Shown here: one piece after another, positions 1-9,318 of the stretch
Layout of the letters: each line of letters begins with the position of its first letter
Numbering within the stretch: position 1 is the first letter of the stretch
NCBI GenBank assembly: GCA_030674185.1
Contig: JAPXFY010000012.1
Span: 1,218,823 to 1,282,822 of the forward strand
Length of the DNA: 64,000 bases
From: Monoplex corrugatus
Taxonomy: Eukaryota; Mollusca; Gastropoda; Littorinimorpha; Ranellidae
Reading direction: 5' to 3'
The notes under the pieces: generated by a model
What the model was told of the DNA's origin: nothing
What the model saw: the letters and a program-made list of their open reading frames with translations, nothing else
Databases searched by the model: none
Position numbers and translations under genes: made by a program

Positions 1-1200
1 AGGCTATATACTGTTTTATCTTGTATCAGTCTGTTACTGTAACAGTACCAGGCTATATACTGTTTTATCTTGTTTCAGTGTGTTACTGTAACACTACCAG
101 ACTATATATTGTTTTATCTTGTATCAGTCTGTTACTGTAACACTACCAGGCTATATATTGTTTTATCTTGTATCAGTGTGTTACTGTAACAACACCAGGC
201 TATATACTGTTTTATATTGTGTCAGTGTGTTACTGTATCAACCCCAGGCTATATACTGTTTTATCTTGTATCAGTGTGTTACTGTAACAACACCAGGCTA
301 TATACTGGTTTATCTTGTATCAGTGTGTTACTGTAAACAACACCAGGCTATAAACTGGTTTATCTTGTATCAGTGTGTTACTGTAACAACACCAGGCTAT
401 ATACTGTTTTATCTTGTATCAGTGTGTTACTGTAACAACACCAGGCTATATACTGTTATATCTTGTATCAGTGTGTTACTGTAACAACACCAGGCTATAT
501 ACTGGTTTATCTTGTATCAGTGTGTTACTGTAACAACACCAGGCTATATACTGTTTTATCTTGTATCAGTGTGTTACTGTAACAACACCAGGCTATATAC
601 TGTTTTATCTTGTATCAGTCTGTTACTGTAACAACACCAGGCTATATACTGTTATATCTTGTATCAGTGTGTTACTGTAACAACACCAGGCTATATACTG
701 TTCAATCTTGTATCAGTCTGTTACTGTAACAACACCAGGCTATATACTGTTCAATCTTGTATCAATGTGTTACTGAAACAACACCAGGCTATATATTGTT
801 TTATCTTGTATCAGTCTGTTACTGTAACAGCACCAGGCTATATACTGTTCAATCTTGTATCAATGTGTTACTGTAACAACACCAAGCTATATACTGTTTT
901 ATCTTGTATCAGTGTGTTACTGTAACAACACCAGGCTATATACTGTTTTATCTTGTATCAGTGTGTTACTGTAAAAACACCAGGCTATATACTGTTTCAT
1001 CTTGTATCAGTGTGTTACTGTAACAACACCAGGCTATATACTGTTTTATCTTGTATCAGTGTGTTATTGTAACAACACCAGGCTATATACTGTTTTATCT
1101 TGTATCAGTGTGTTACTGTTACAACACCAGGCTATATACTGTTCAATCTTGTATCAGTGTGTTACTGTAACAACACCAGGCTATATACTGTTTTATCTTG
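1..1200. repeat. 49-bp minisatellite array (tail of an earlier unit)
   Basis: About 24 head-to-tail copies of a 49-bp unit containing CAGGCTATATACTG, TTTTATCTTGTATCAG and TGTTACTGTAACAACAC. Most copies differ by single substitutions (TCTG/TGTG, TTCAATC/TTTTATC, CAGCACC/CAACACC). Because 49 is 1 modulo 3 and the unit has no stop in most phases, the array reads open in several frames as a 49-residue pseudo-repeat. I treat that as non-coding. The array starts before the window. Confidence 0.97.
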
Positions 1201-1817
1201 TTCGTTTTGAACATAAACATTACATTTTTGACGTATCACTTCATATGTCTTTTAAGAGTCCAAGATCTAGTTTGATGTTGCTTTTGGTCTGTTTCCTTTT
1301 CCGTAATTTTAACTTAAATCTTCCCACTAGAGGATTGTGGTCACCGTTGCAGTCTGCGCCTGGTAGTGTTTTTGCTGACTGTAAAGAATTTCTAAATCCT
1401 TTGTTAATCAGGATGTAGTCAATCTGATTTTTGTTATTATCTCCTGGACTCATCCAAGTCCATTTTCTTCTGTTAGGCTGCTGAAACCAGGTGTTTCCTA
1501 CTATGAACTCATTCATCTGTGCCCATTCTACAAGTTTCCCTCCCCTTTCATTCGGTGTCCCAAGGCCACGAGGTCCAACTGTATACTCTACCCTATCTTT
1601 TCCCACTTTAGCATTAAAAGCTCCCACGAGGAGGCATAACGTAGGGCTTGCTGATGGAGAGGCTATGTACTGACAGGAAGAGACTTACGCGTTCTGTCTT
1701 CTTTTTGCATAGCTGCAAGCAGCAGCACTAGCCAGCGGTACAGGCTGAAAGTGAGAGGTGACCAGTGCACAGTCATTAGCCGACACACTAGAAGCATCAC
1801 ATCTGCCATTCACACAC
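1201..1817 (-). pseudogene. RTE/BovB-like LINE, endonuclease fragment (earlier unit)
   Basis: Read on the minus strand, 1,627-1,241 encodes part of an APE-type endonuclease: FNAKVGKDRVEYTVGPRG, a NQIDYILINK segment, then DCNGDHNPLVGRFKLKLRKR. The usual catalytic GDFN is GAFN here, and the terminal SDHNP motif is GDHNP. The reverse-transcriptase half present at 19,356-21,345 is absent. The preceding minisatellite joins directly to the interdomain sequence at 1,201. The element is flanked by GTTTTATCTTG at 1,190-1,200 and 1,818-1,828. It is a deleted copy of the RTE found whole in units 1 and 2. Confidence 0.85.
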
Positions 1818-2500
1818 GTTTTATCTTGTATCAGTCTGTTACTGTAACAACACCAGGCTATATACTGTTTTATCTTGTATCAGTGTGTTACTGTAACATC
1901 ACCAGGCTATATACTGTTTCATCTTGTATCAGTCTGTTACTGTAACAACACCAGGCTATATTTTGTTTAATCTTGTGTCAGTCTGTTACTGTAACAACAC
2001 CAGGCTATATACTGTTTTATCTTGTATCAGTGTGTTACTGTAACAACACCAGGTTATATACTGTTTTATCTTGTATCAGTGTGTTACTGTAACAACACCA
2101 GGCTATATTTTGTTTAATCTTGTGTCAGTCTGTTACTGTAACAACACCAGGCTATATATTGTTTTATCTTGTATCAGTCTGTTACTGTAACAACACCAGG
2201 CTATATATTGTTTAATCTTGTGTCAGTCTGTTACTGTAACAACACCAGGCTATATATTGTTTAATCTTGTATCAGTGTGTTACTGTAACAACACCAGGCT
2301 ATATACTGTTTTATCTTGTATCAGTCTGTTACTGTAACAACACCAGGCTATATATTGTTTAATCTTGAGTCAGTCTCTTACTGTAACAACACCAGGCTAT
2401 ATACTATTTTATCTTGTATCAGTGTGTTACTGTAACAACACCAGGCTATATACTGTTTTATCTTGTATCGGTCTGTTATTGTAACAACACCAGGCTATAT
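1818..2500. repeat. 49-bp minisatellite array
   Basis: About 14 copies of the same 49-bp unit, resuming in phase after the RTE fragment. Local variants (TTTTGTTTAATC, TGTGTCAGTC) form higher-order groups. The last unit, reading ATCGGTCTGTTATTG, is shared with the ends of the arrays at 26,344 and 43,794, so it marks a homologous unit boundary. Confidence 0.96.
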
Positions 2501-2658
2501 GTAATGTCCCAGGACACACCCCACCCCAATCCCCATCCCTACCCCAAAGACGACATGAATGACCCTAACCTTGAATGAAATGTCTGCTTGTTCAAAGAGT
2601 TGAGAACGTTTCATGACATCATCACTTGGATAAAGCAGAAACCAGAAAAAATATATTC

Positions 2659-2660
<2 letters not shown>

Positions 2661-2712
<52 letters not shown>

Positions 2713-2722
2713 GTATGTATAC

Positions 2723-2756
<34 letters not shown>

Positions 2757-2970
2757 TATATACATATACATATATACATGTACATGTACATATGCACACA
2801 TATACATATGTACACACATCGTCATCATTACAGAGTGAGAGTGGCAGTGACAGTGAGAGAGTGGGGGAGACAGGGAGAGAGAGAGTGAGAGGAAGAGAGA
2901 GACAAAGAGAGAGAGAGAGAGTGAGCGTGAGAGAAAGAGAAAGACAGAGACAGATAGTATGGAATTATTG
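2661..2970. repeat. (TA)n, TATACA-rich and (GA)n microsatellites
   Basis: (TA)n with TATACATATG interruptions at 2,661-2,815 is followed by a GAGAGA-rich tract at about 2,838-2,960. The length differs from the equivalents at 26,505-26,775 and 43,955-44,225. Open frames across it are low-complexity IYIYIY or RERERE translations. Confidence 0.95.
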
Positions 2971-4740
2971 CTACTTTTAAAAAGAAAGGCTTATGAAAAT
3001 ACTTTTGATAATAAAATATTGACGTCATTAGAAGTAAGATTAAGATTAACTGTATCGATATGACGTAATACACACGGTTCACAATGTGTTAACGTTAACG
3101 ATTCCCTTTGTGGATGGGCTGATTTCGATACAACAGGTAAAATAACATAACACAGCACTTCATTTTCATACAGGTATCATCTTATATTTTAGACAGTAGC
3201 TTTTAATGATATACTAATATTAACCAGGTATGCTACAGAAAGAGGATTTTTTCATATCCATATATTTTATTTTCAACAGTTTACCATCCTTTTAAATTTG
3301 AACAGTAATATCATAGTTTTGCTAAAGTCTTACTCACTATGATCGTTTGAAAGCTTTCATCATACACGAGTGTGTTTGATTTTTTTTTGTTTCTGTGTTT
3401 ACTTGTTTACCTATTCATTTATTTCTTTATCTATTTGTTTGTTTGTTTGTTTGTTAAATCAATCACATATTTCATATTGTTCTTCCTTGACGACATTAAT
3501 GTTTCTCTAATTCTAACAGTTATTTGATTTTTTTAAATGTTAATCTGCTGATGGCATTGATTACTCCATTGATTTGATTTTTTTAACATACCAGTAATTG
3601 AATACTTTTTTCAATAATTTGGAATTTTCTTAAATATGTGTTCCTGTCCTTTTACATTCAACAACATAAAATGTGTTTGGGAAAATAAAGAAAAATATGA
3701 TAAAATCATAGGCATGGAAAAACTATTTTTTTCCTCATTTTCTGTGCCACCTTGATGACCACAAAAGCTGGGACAGTTTTTGCAATGATATATTGATGAT
3801 ATGATGAGGATGACAGTTATGATGCTACGAAGTTCTGTCCATGATTGAGACTGTGTAACAGGGCTGTACTCTGTGCTTACCATCATAATATATCCTGGCA
3901 TCAACAAGGCTTACCAGACACAGACACCTGTGGTGATGGCCATAGGATTCAGCAACATCTTGAATGACGAACATGTCAGATGGATGTAAGGGGACTGTGT
4001 AATCCCTGTCTTCCCACTGGGTAGGAGACCTTTGTAGCTGAAAAAAACCTTAATGACTTTGACAGGATTCATGAAGATTTGAACATACATCTGTCTACAT
4101 AGTGTTGCCAGTTCTAACCATTACACCGTGGCAACTGATGAGAAACAAATAGGTTTATGGTCAAGCCATTCTAACAATCTCTCTTTTTATGCAAATACGA
4201 GCGCGTATATACTATAAAAATGAAGATTTGTATCATAAGTTTGTTAATGACCTTGAAAAAAATTGGATTGAAATAGAATTGAAATAATTTTTTGAAATCA
4301 ATGCTAGTCTCTCACAATAGTGACCACAGCTTTCAAACACTGTTGAAAATTTCACAGCTGGTTACCTACTTCCCTGAAAAATACCGATTTCAGACCCTTT
4401 TTGTCCATGTGATCTTACGTTGGAGGTTTTAATTCCAAAGTTATGTTTTCGTGACTCGTCAACCATCAAGAGCTATGACCACATCATAGTTAAAATTCAC
4501 CCTCAAAGAGCTGAGAACATCTTTTTTAAACATTGTTTTCACAGACAAACAACACACACACACACAGATCTACATCATTCAAACGCACACATATACACGC
4601 ATGGAGTGAAGGAGACAAAAAAACAATACAAGTATACATCAATTTTATATCAACGATATTTTGATGGTGGTTCATTCCCTCCCTGGCCATAATTAATTAA
4701 AAAAATATTTCAATGAGGGTGATGATGAGCTCAAAATCTT
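2971..4740. repeat. Old duplicated module A, non-coding, with SINE-like tRNA remnant
   Basis: No credible gene is seen. Much of 2,970-4,140 is a diverged copy of 15,590-16,830 (module B): shared landmarks include the GTAAGATTAAGATTAACTGT stretch, a TTTGTTTGTT tract, and ATAATATATCCTGGCATCAA. On the minus strand near 4,140-4,060 there is a tRNA-like segment, with GTGTAATGGTTAG resembling an A box and TGTTCAAATCTTC resembling a B box. This suggests a tRNA-derived SINE. The remainder (4,140-4,740) holds only short (CA)n and AT-rich sequence. Confidence 0.6.
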
Positions 4741-4751
4741 TCCAACTTATG

Positions 4752-4872
4752 TGGCATGGTGTGGTGTGGTGTAGTGTTGTGTGGTGTTGTATGGTGTGGT
4801 GTGGTGTTGTGTGGTATGATGTGGTGTGGTGTGGTGTATTATGGTGTGGAATGGTATGGTGTGGTATGGTGA
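4752..4872. repeat. (TGGTG)n-like microsatellite
   Basis: Pentanucleotide TGGTG repeats with GTGTTG and ATGG interruptions. Equivalent tracts lie at 28,597-28,712 and, purer and longer, at 46,105-46,262. Confidence 0.93.
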
Positions 4873-5298
4873 GTTTTATGAGAGTAGTGACAGAAAATTG
4901 ATGTGGAATATAGAGCTGGATAAAAGTAAACATTGGCAGAACACAAAGAGGATTCCATATAAGACAGGACCAGAAAACATCCCTGCGTTACTCTACTGTG
5001 AACAGGAACCAAAATAAAAAAAAAACACATGAAAATAGAATAAAAACGTTGTTCTTTATGCTTCATTATTCCTGATATGCTTATGTTATACATGTGGAGT
5101 TCGCAAGGGCTAGATGTAAGACAATTTAAACCGGAAATAATTTTACTATCCTTGAGTAATAGAGTGATTTGAAGTCTGAAGTTTCAATTCTGTCTCTAAC
5201 AGATACTTAAACCACCAATATCCCAACCAAGGCCAAACATGATGGTGTACGAACCAGGAACACAAGTGGTGATGTGTCCACCAATCTAAGGAACCAGG

Positions 5299-5503
5299 AT
5301 GGAGCCAACACAGCAGAAAAAGGTAAGAAAACGATCAAGACAACATCATGGTGTGTCCCCGCAACTCAACCAAACACGTGCCACGTGTTCACAAGCTCCC
5401 CATTCTCCAGTGCCTTCTACATCAACGGATGAAGGCGGTGTTCAACACACCTTAGAGACAACGTTCACTTCTACAGCACAAATCACAACCAGGGCTGACT
5501 CTG
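5299..5503 (+). pseudogene. C2H2 zinc-finger gene, truncated 5' fragment (unit 1)
   Basis: The ATG at 5,299 starts a frame reading MEPTQQKK, then HHGVSPQLNQTRATCSQAPH, then SPVPSTSTDEGGVQHT. It is clearly homologous to the N-terminal region of the intact zinc-finger gene at 46,451, and the upstream sequence also matches, including a splice-acceptor-like TCTGTCTCTAACAG ending at 5,202. Homology stops at GCTGACTCTG (5,494-5,503), where a 54-bp minisatellite begins. No zinc finger remains. The frame runs 41 further codons through the repeat to a stop near 5,625, which is probably meaningless. It is a captured, decapitated gene end. Confidence 0.85.
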
Positions 5504-5881
5504 CTTGCCCCAAGATAAAACAGTGTAAAAGACAAGATGGACATTATTCTTCTAATGCTTGCCCCAAGATAAACAGTGTAAAAGACAAGATGGACATTAT
5601 CCTCATAATACTTGCCCCAAGATAAACAGTGTATAAGGCAAGATGGACATTATCCTTATAATGCTTGCCCCAAGATAAAACTGTATAAGACAAGATGGAC
5701 ATTATCCTCAAAATGCTTGCCCCAAGATAGGACAGTGTATAAGACAAGATGGACATTATCCTTATTATGCTTGCCCCAAGATAAACAGTGTATAAGACAA
5801 GATAAAACAATGTATGATGAAAGATGGACATTATCCCCATAATACTTGCCCCAAGATAAAACAGTGTATAAGGCAAGATGG
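5504..5881. repeat. 54-bp minisatellite
   Basis: About seven copies of a roughly 54-bp unit built from CTTGCCCCAAGATAAAACAG, TGTATAAGACAAGATGGACA and TTATCCTCATAATG. The array sits exactly between the zinc-finger fragment and an antisense LINE fragment. The minus-strand 185-codon frame across it is a repeat artefact. Confidence 0.93.
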
Positions 5882-8318
5882 TCAACTGATGAAGGCCTGT
5901 TAAGGAGCTGCTCGAAGTGTTCTGACCATCTCTAATTTGTTGCCTCATTATTAGTGAGCAGGTCACCCTGCAGGTTCTCAATTGGTGTGCACTTCTCTGC
6001 AGTGGCCCATACATCTCCCTCAGGCTGGAATGGAAGAGCCTGACATTTTTTTGAGTCAGCATAACCCTGGATCTCCTCTGCCTTCTTTTTCCACCATTCA
6101 TCTTTCATGGAGCTCAACCGCTTCTAAACTTTTCCTCTGAGATGGTGGAACTTGTCCCACCTCGAGTCAGACTGTTTGTCCATAAGCCAATTCTTGTATG
6201 CGGCATACTTCTCAGCAAGAAGACTTTGAACTTCAGAATCGTTGTCATTAAACCAGTCCCGGTGATGTTTTTTGAGGACTTCTATTGTCTCTTTGGCGGC
6301 AGTGTCAATTTCATTTCTGAATTTGGCCTGGTTTTTTTTTTTCTGTCTCTCCTTTGGTGAAGGCACATTGCTCTAGATGCTTTGAGAGTACGTTCCGTAA
6401 GGCAACTGTTATGTCAGAATTATTGATTTTCCGAACATCCAGTTTATTTTTTTTAGGTTTCTTGTCCTGGGGCCATCTTTTTCTTCACATCTGGAGTTTC
6501 ACCTTTGCTTGGAGAAGATGGTCTGTTGAGCATTCAGTACCTCTCATTGCTCTGGTGATATGAAAATCACGCAGATGTTGTCTGCAGATGATACAATCTA
6601 TTTGAAGCCACTGCTTCGATTTTGGATGCATTCAGGTGGCTTTGTAAGCATCGTTCTGTTGGAAGAATGTATTCGCGACTGAGAAATTATGCTGCGAGAA
6701 TAGTGAATACAGAAGTTTACCATTTGAGTTCTCTTGACAGATATCATACTGACCAGTAATGCTAGTCCATGCTCTATGATTTGAGCCGATTCTCGCGTTG
6801 AAATCCCCAGGATGGTCAACTTATCACCTGCAGGTACGCTGTGTACAGCTGTATCAATCTGTTGGTAGAAGGCTTCTTTGTTTTCATCTTGGTTTGTCAT
6901 GGTGGGGGGCATAGACACTTATCAACGTAACGTAATTTTGCAAGTGTCTACCAAAGTAGCATATGCATTGTCTGATAAGGGGAGCCTCATAGTTATGATT
7001 CTGTCACTGATGCCCTGGGGTTGTGACTCAAGCAGAGAGACAAGAGGGGTCCTTACTGCGAAACCAACACCTGCCTTCCTTTCAGCTTTGCAACCTGACC
7101 AGTCTATAGTATCATCATCATCATCAGGTGCCCTGCCACATGGCGTTGGCGACCATGGACTTCCAACTATCTTTAACTCTCGTTGCCCCCAGCATCTCGC
7201 CCACCCTCCTCATCCCCAGCCACTCTGCAAGTCCGTCCAGCATTCTCTCCCTGGGTCTACCCGGTGCTCTCTTTCCCTCTAGCTTCCCCGTTGTGACCAG
7301 GTGCTCCAAAACCCCCTTCCTCATAAAATGGCCTATAAATGTTGCATGCCTTTTCCTAATCTTCCTTATGAGTGATCTACTTGTGTCTGCCTCCATCAAG
7401 ACTGTCTCGTTTGTTTTCTTTGCTGTCCATGGAACTCTCAACATTCTTCTTAGAAATCACATCTCGGCTGCCTCAATCCTGCTCTGGCTTTGCTTCCTGA
7501 CTGTCCATGCCTCGCATCCGTACAACAGTATTGGTTCTCTATAACATTCAAGGACTCTCTTTCTGATGTTAATTGATAGGCATTTGTTGGTAAGAATGCT
7601 TGTCATCTTCTTAAAATTAATGCTGTTTTGGCTTGGTCGATTCTGCCAGCTATTTCCGATGTGCATCTGCCGTCTGATGAAATGACCATTCCCAGGTATT
7701 TGAACTTATTAACCTGTGTCAAGGTTGTGCTGTTTGCTGTTATTTTGCATGAGAGGATTTCATGTTTTTTACTGATCACCATGACTTCAGTCTTCCTACT
7801 GTTTAGTTCCAACCCCTTACCTTTGCTTTCTATTCCTAGTATATTCACAAGGTTTTGTAGGTCCCTTTCATTTTCTGCAATTAGCACGGTGTCATCTGCG
7901 TACCGAATGTTGTTTACCATTTTCCCTCCAACCTTTTATCCAGGGTCTTCTTCTAGGTTTCTCATGATGTTTTCGCTATACAGTATATAGTATATCCTGA
8001 TCCAACCTCGCTTAGCTCATCCTTGTCAAAAAAGCTTGTCTCGCTGAGGGCAGCAATGTCAACTCGATATCTTTGGAACCCTCGTGTTACCAAGGCGGTT
8101 CTTCTTTCTGGTCTGTTGGCCTCTTTCCTATCTAGGAGAGTTCGCACATTCCAAATAGTAACAATCAAGGGCTTAGCGGTCCGTTTCCGTTGGTGGTAAC
8201 CTGTCCGAACCCAGAGAATCTTCGCACCCTCTGCTCCTTTCCCTGTCTGCCCACTACCTTGAGCAGTGGTTCGATAGTGGCTGGGTACTGAGGGCCATTG
8301 TTTACATGTGTCTGCCAT
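5882..8318 (-). pseudogene. APE-type LINE ORF2, 5' (endonuclease) part, interrupted
   Basis: On the minus strand the frame begins near 8,318 and gives TIWNVRTLLDRKEANRPER, RYRVDIAALSETSF and EVGSGYTI, typical of the N-terminus of an APE endonuclease of the kind often annotated as craniofacial development protein 2-like. It resumes at 7,104 with DWSGCKAERKAGVGFAVRT and DRIITMRLPLSDNAYATLV, then PTMTNQDENKEAFYQQID, and much later KRLSSMKDEWWKKKAEEIQ near 6,120. Many stops and frameshifts are present, and GDFN is degraded to GIST. The reverse transcriptase is missing: homology ends at RPSSVD-like sequence where the 54-bp minisatellite starts. An RTE fragment is nested at 7,113-7,985. The clade is not assigned. 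Confidence 0.82.
7113..7985 (-). mobile_element. 5'-truncated RTE/BovB-like LINE nested in another LINE
   Basis: Minus-strand coding segments give MVNNIRYADDTVLIAENERD (intact YADD), a KYLGMVISSDGRCTSEIAGR segment, LLYGCEAWTVRKQSQSRIEA and RMLRVPWTAKKTNETVL, all characteristic of the RTE/BovB C-terminal half. The 3' end is a GATGATGATGAT tail, as expected for RTE. The 8-bp sequence TATAGTAT occurs at both edges (7,105-7,112 and 7,986-7,993) as a target-site duplication. A frameshift near 7,640 and a TGG-to-TGA change after AAEM break the frame, so it is dead. Confidence 0.88.
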
Positions 8319-8735
8319 GTTTGTGAGGGGTGTTGGTGCTAGGTGCCCTGCGCATAATTATGTAAGTTGCTGTTGTTTGCACAGAGCCTCAGCAATCTCT
8401 CCACCTGCCTCCACAAGTCCAGGGAAACTGAGGTAAGACAGCTGTTCTCATAGGAGACACAGACGGCTGAACAGTAGATGGCAAGTCGCAGCATATGGTC
8501 AAAACCACAAGCAGTGCTCTGTGGCAATGCTCTTTATTCAGTAATCAGCAGCGGGATTTTCTGTCTGGGTATACCCCCATAGCGTTTCCCCACCCAAAGG
8601 GTAACCCACAAGGCAGTGGAGACAGGTGTTGGTCGAACAGTCTGCTGACGTAAGGTGGCAGAGACTTAGCCCTGACCTGACCCAAAAGAAAAACAAACAG
8701 ACATTTTATTCTGTTTATATAACAAAAGTACGATT
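8319..8735. other. No gene recognised
   Basis: The part next to 8,318 may be 5' untranslated sequence of the antisense LINE. No domain, tRNA or repeat is recognised. The sequence is shared with unit 2 (32,151-32,565). Confidence 0.5.
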
Positions 8736-8950
8736 TTCTAGCTTGCATTCCATATTTTTTACACTTCCAGCAGGCATCATCCAATATTTTTACATCTACA
8801 GTCAGTGTGACCCATCCCAATATTTCAGACTTACAGTTTATCAATATATCCATCAATAAGTTAACATTTACGGGATATCTCATCCATCCAGTATTTTTAC
8901 ACTTACAAAGCACACCCTCCATCCAGCAATCTATATATTTTATATATATA
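8736..8950 (-). repeat. Degenerate 30-40 bp tandem repeat, minus orientation
   Basis: Loose repeats of a unit that reads, on the minus strand, GGATG, a TATA-rich stretch, CTGTAAGTGTAAAATATT and similar. The same degenerate unit occurs on the plus strand at 51,925-52,320. The copy in unit 2 is 32,565-32,780. Confidence 0.65.
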
Positions 8951-9292
8951 TACATACATCAGCTTTTTATTTCATGGACTGATCAGTTTTGTACATATGC
9001 TATGATGTGGTATGGACTAGCGCTGCCAACTTTCATTCTATTTTACACAATTGCTGAGAGAAAAAAAAATTAGAAAATTGTATGTATTTACTTATGTCAC
9101 TGAAAATTATGATCCAATAAAATTATAACACATAACAATTTTCCTGGCTGTTGTCATTTACATTACACTTGGCTAAAAACACATCGGTGAAGAATATATG
9201 TACGTGTATAATGTATAGTTATCTTATGAGTGTAGATGGCGTGGACATTGAACATATACACACATTGAAACACTTTGTCCATGTATATATTA

Positions 9293-9318
9293 CATACGTC
9301 AAACTGTGTCATATGTGT
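9293..9318. repeat. 26-bp target-site duplication, left
   Basis: A 26-bp sequence beginning CATACGTCAAACTG and ending CATATGTGT is repeated exactly at 11,611-11,636, bracketing the RLE LINE. Unit 2 has a single copy at 33,121-33,146 with no insertion. Confidence 0.93.

Noticed and set aside
119..1150. Open frames across the 49-bp arrays (here and at 1,751, 18,129, 26,064, 39,632)
   Set aside because: They are translations of a minisatellite whose length is 1 modulo 3; each frame follows the repeat and has no independent coding signal.
1..1200. CRISPR-like array
   Set aside because: The repeat is continuous, with no unique spacers, and the genome is clearly eukaryotic.
5544..6101. 185-codon minus-strand frame
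   Set aside because: It fuses a shadow of the LINE fragment with the 54-bp minisatellite; the true LINE frame is different.
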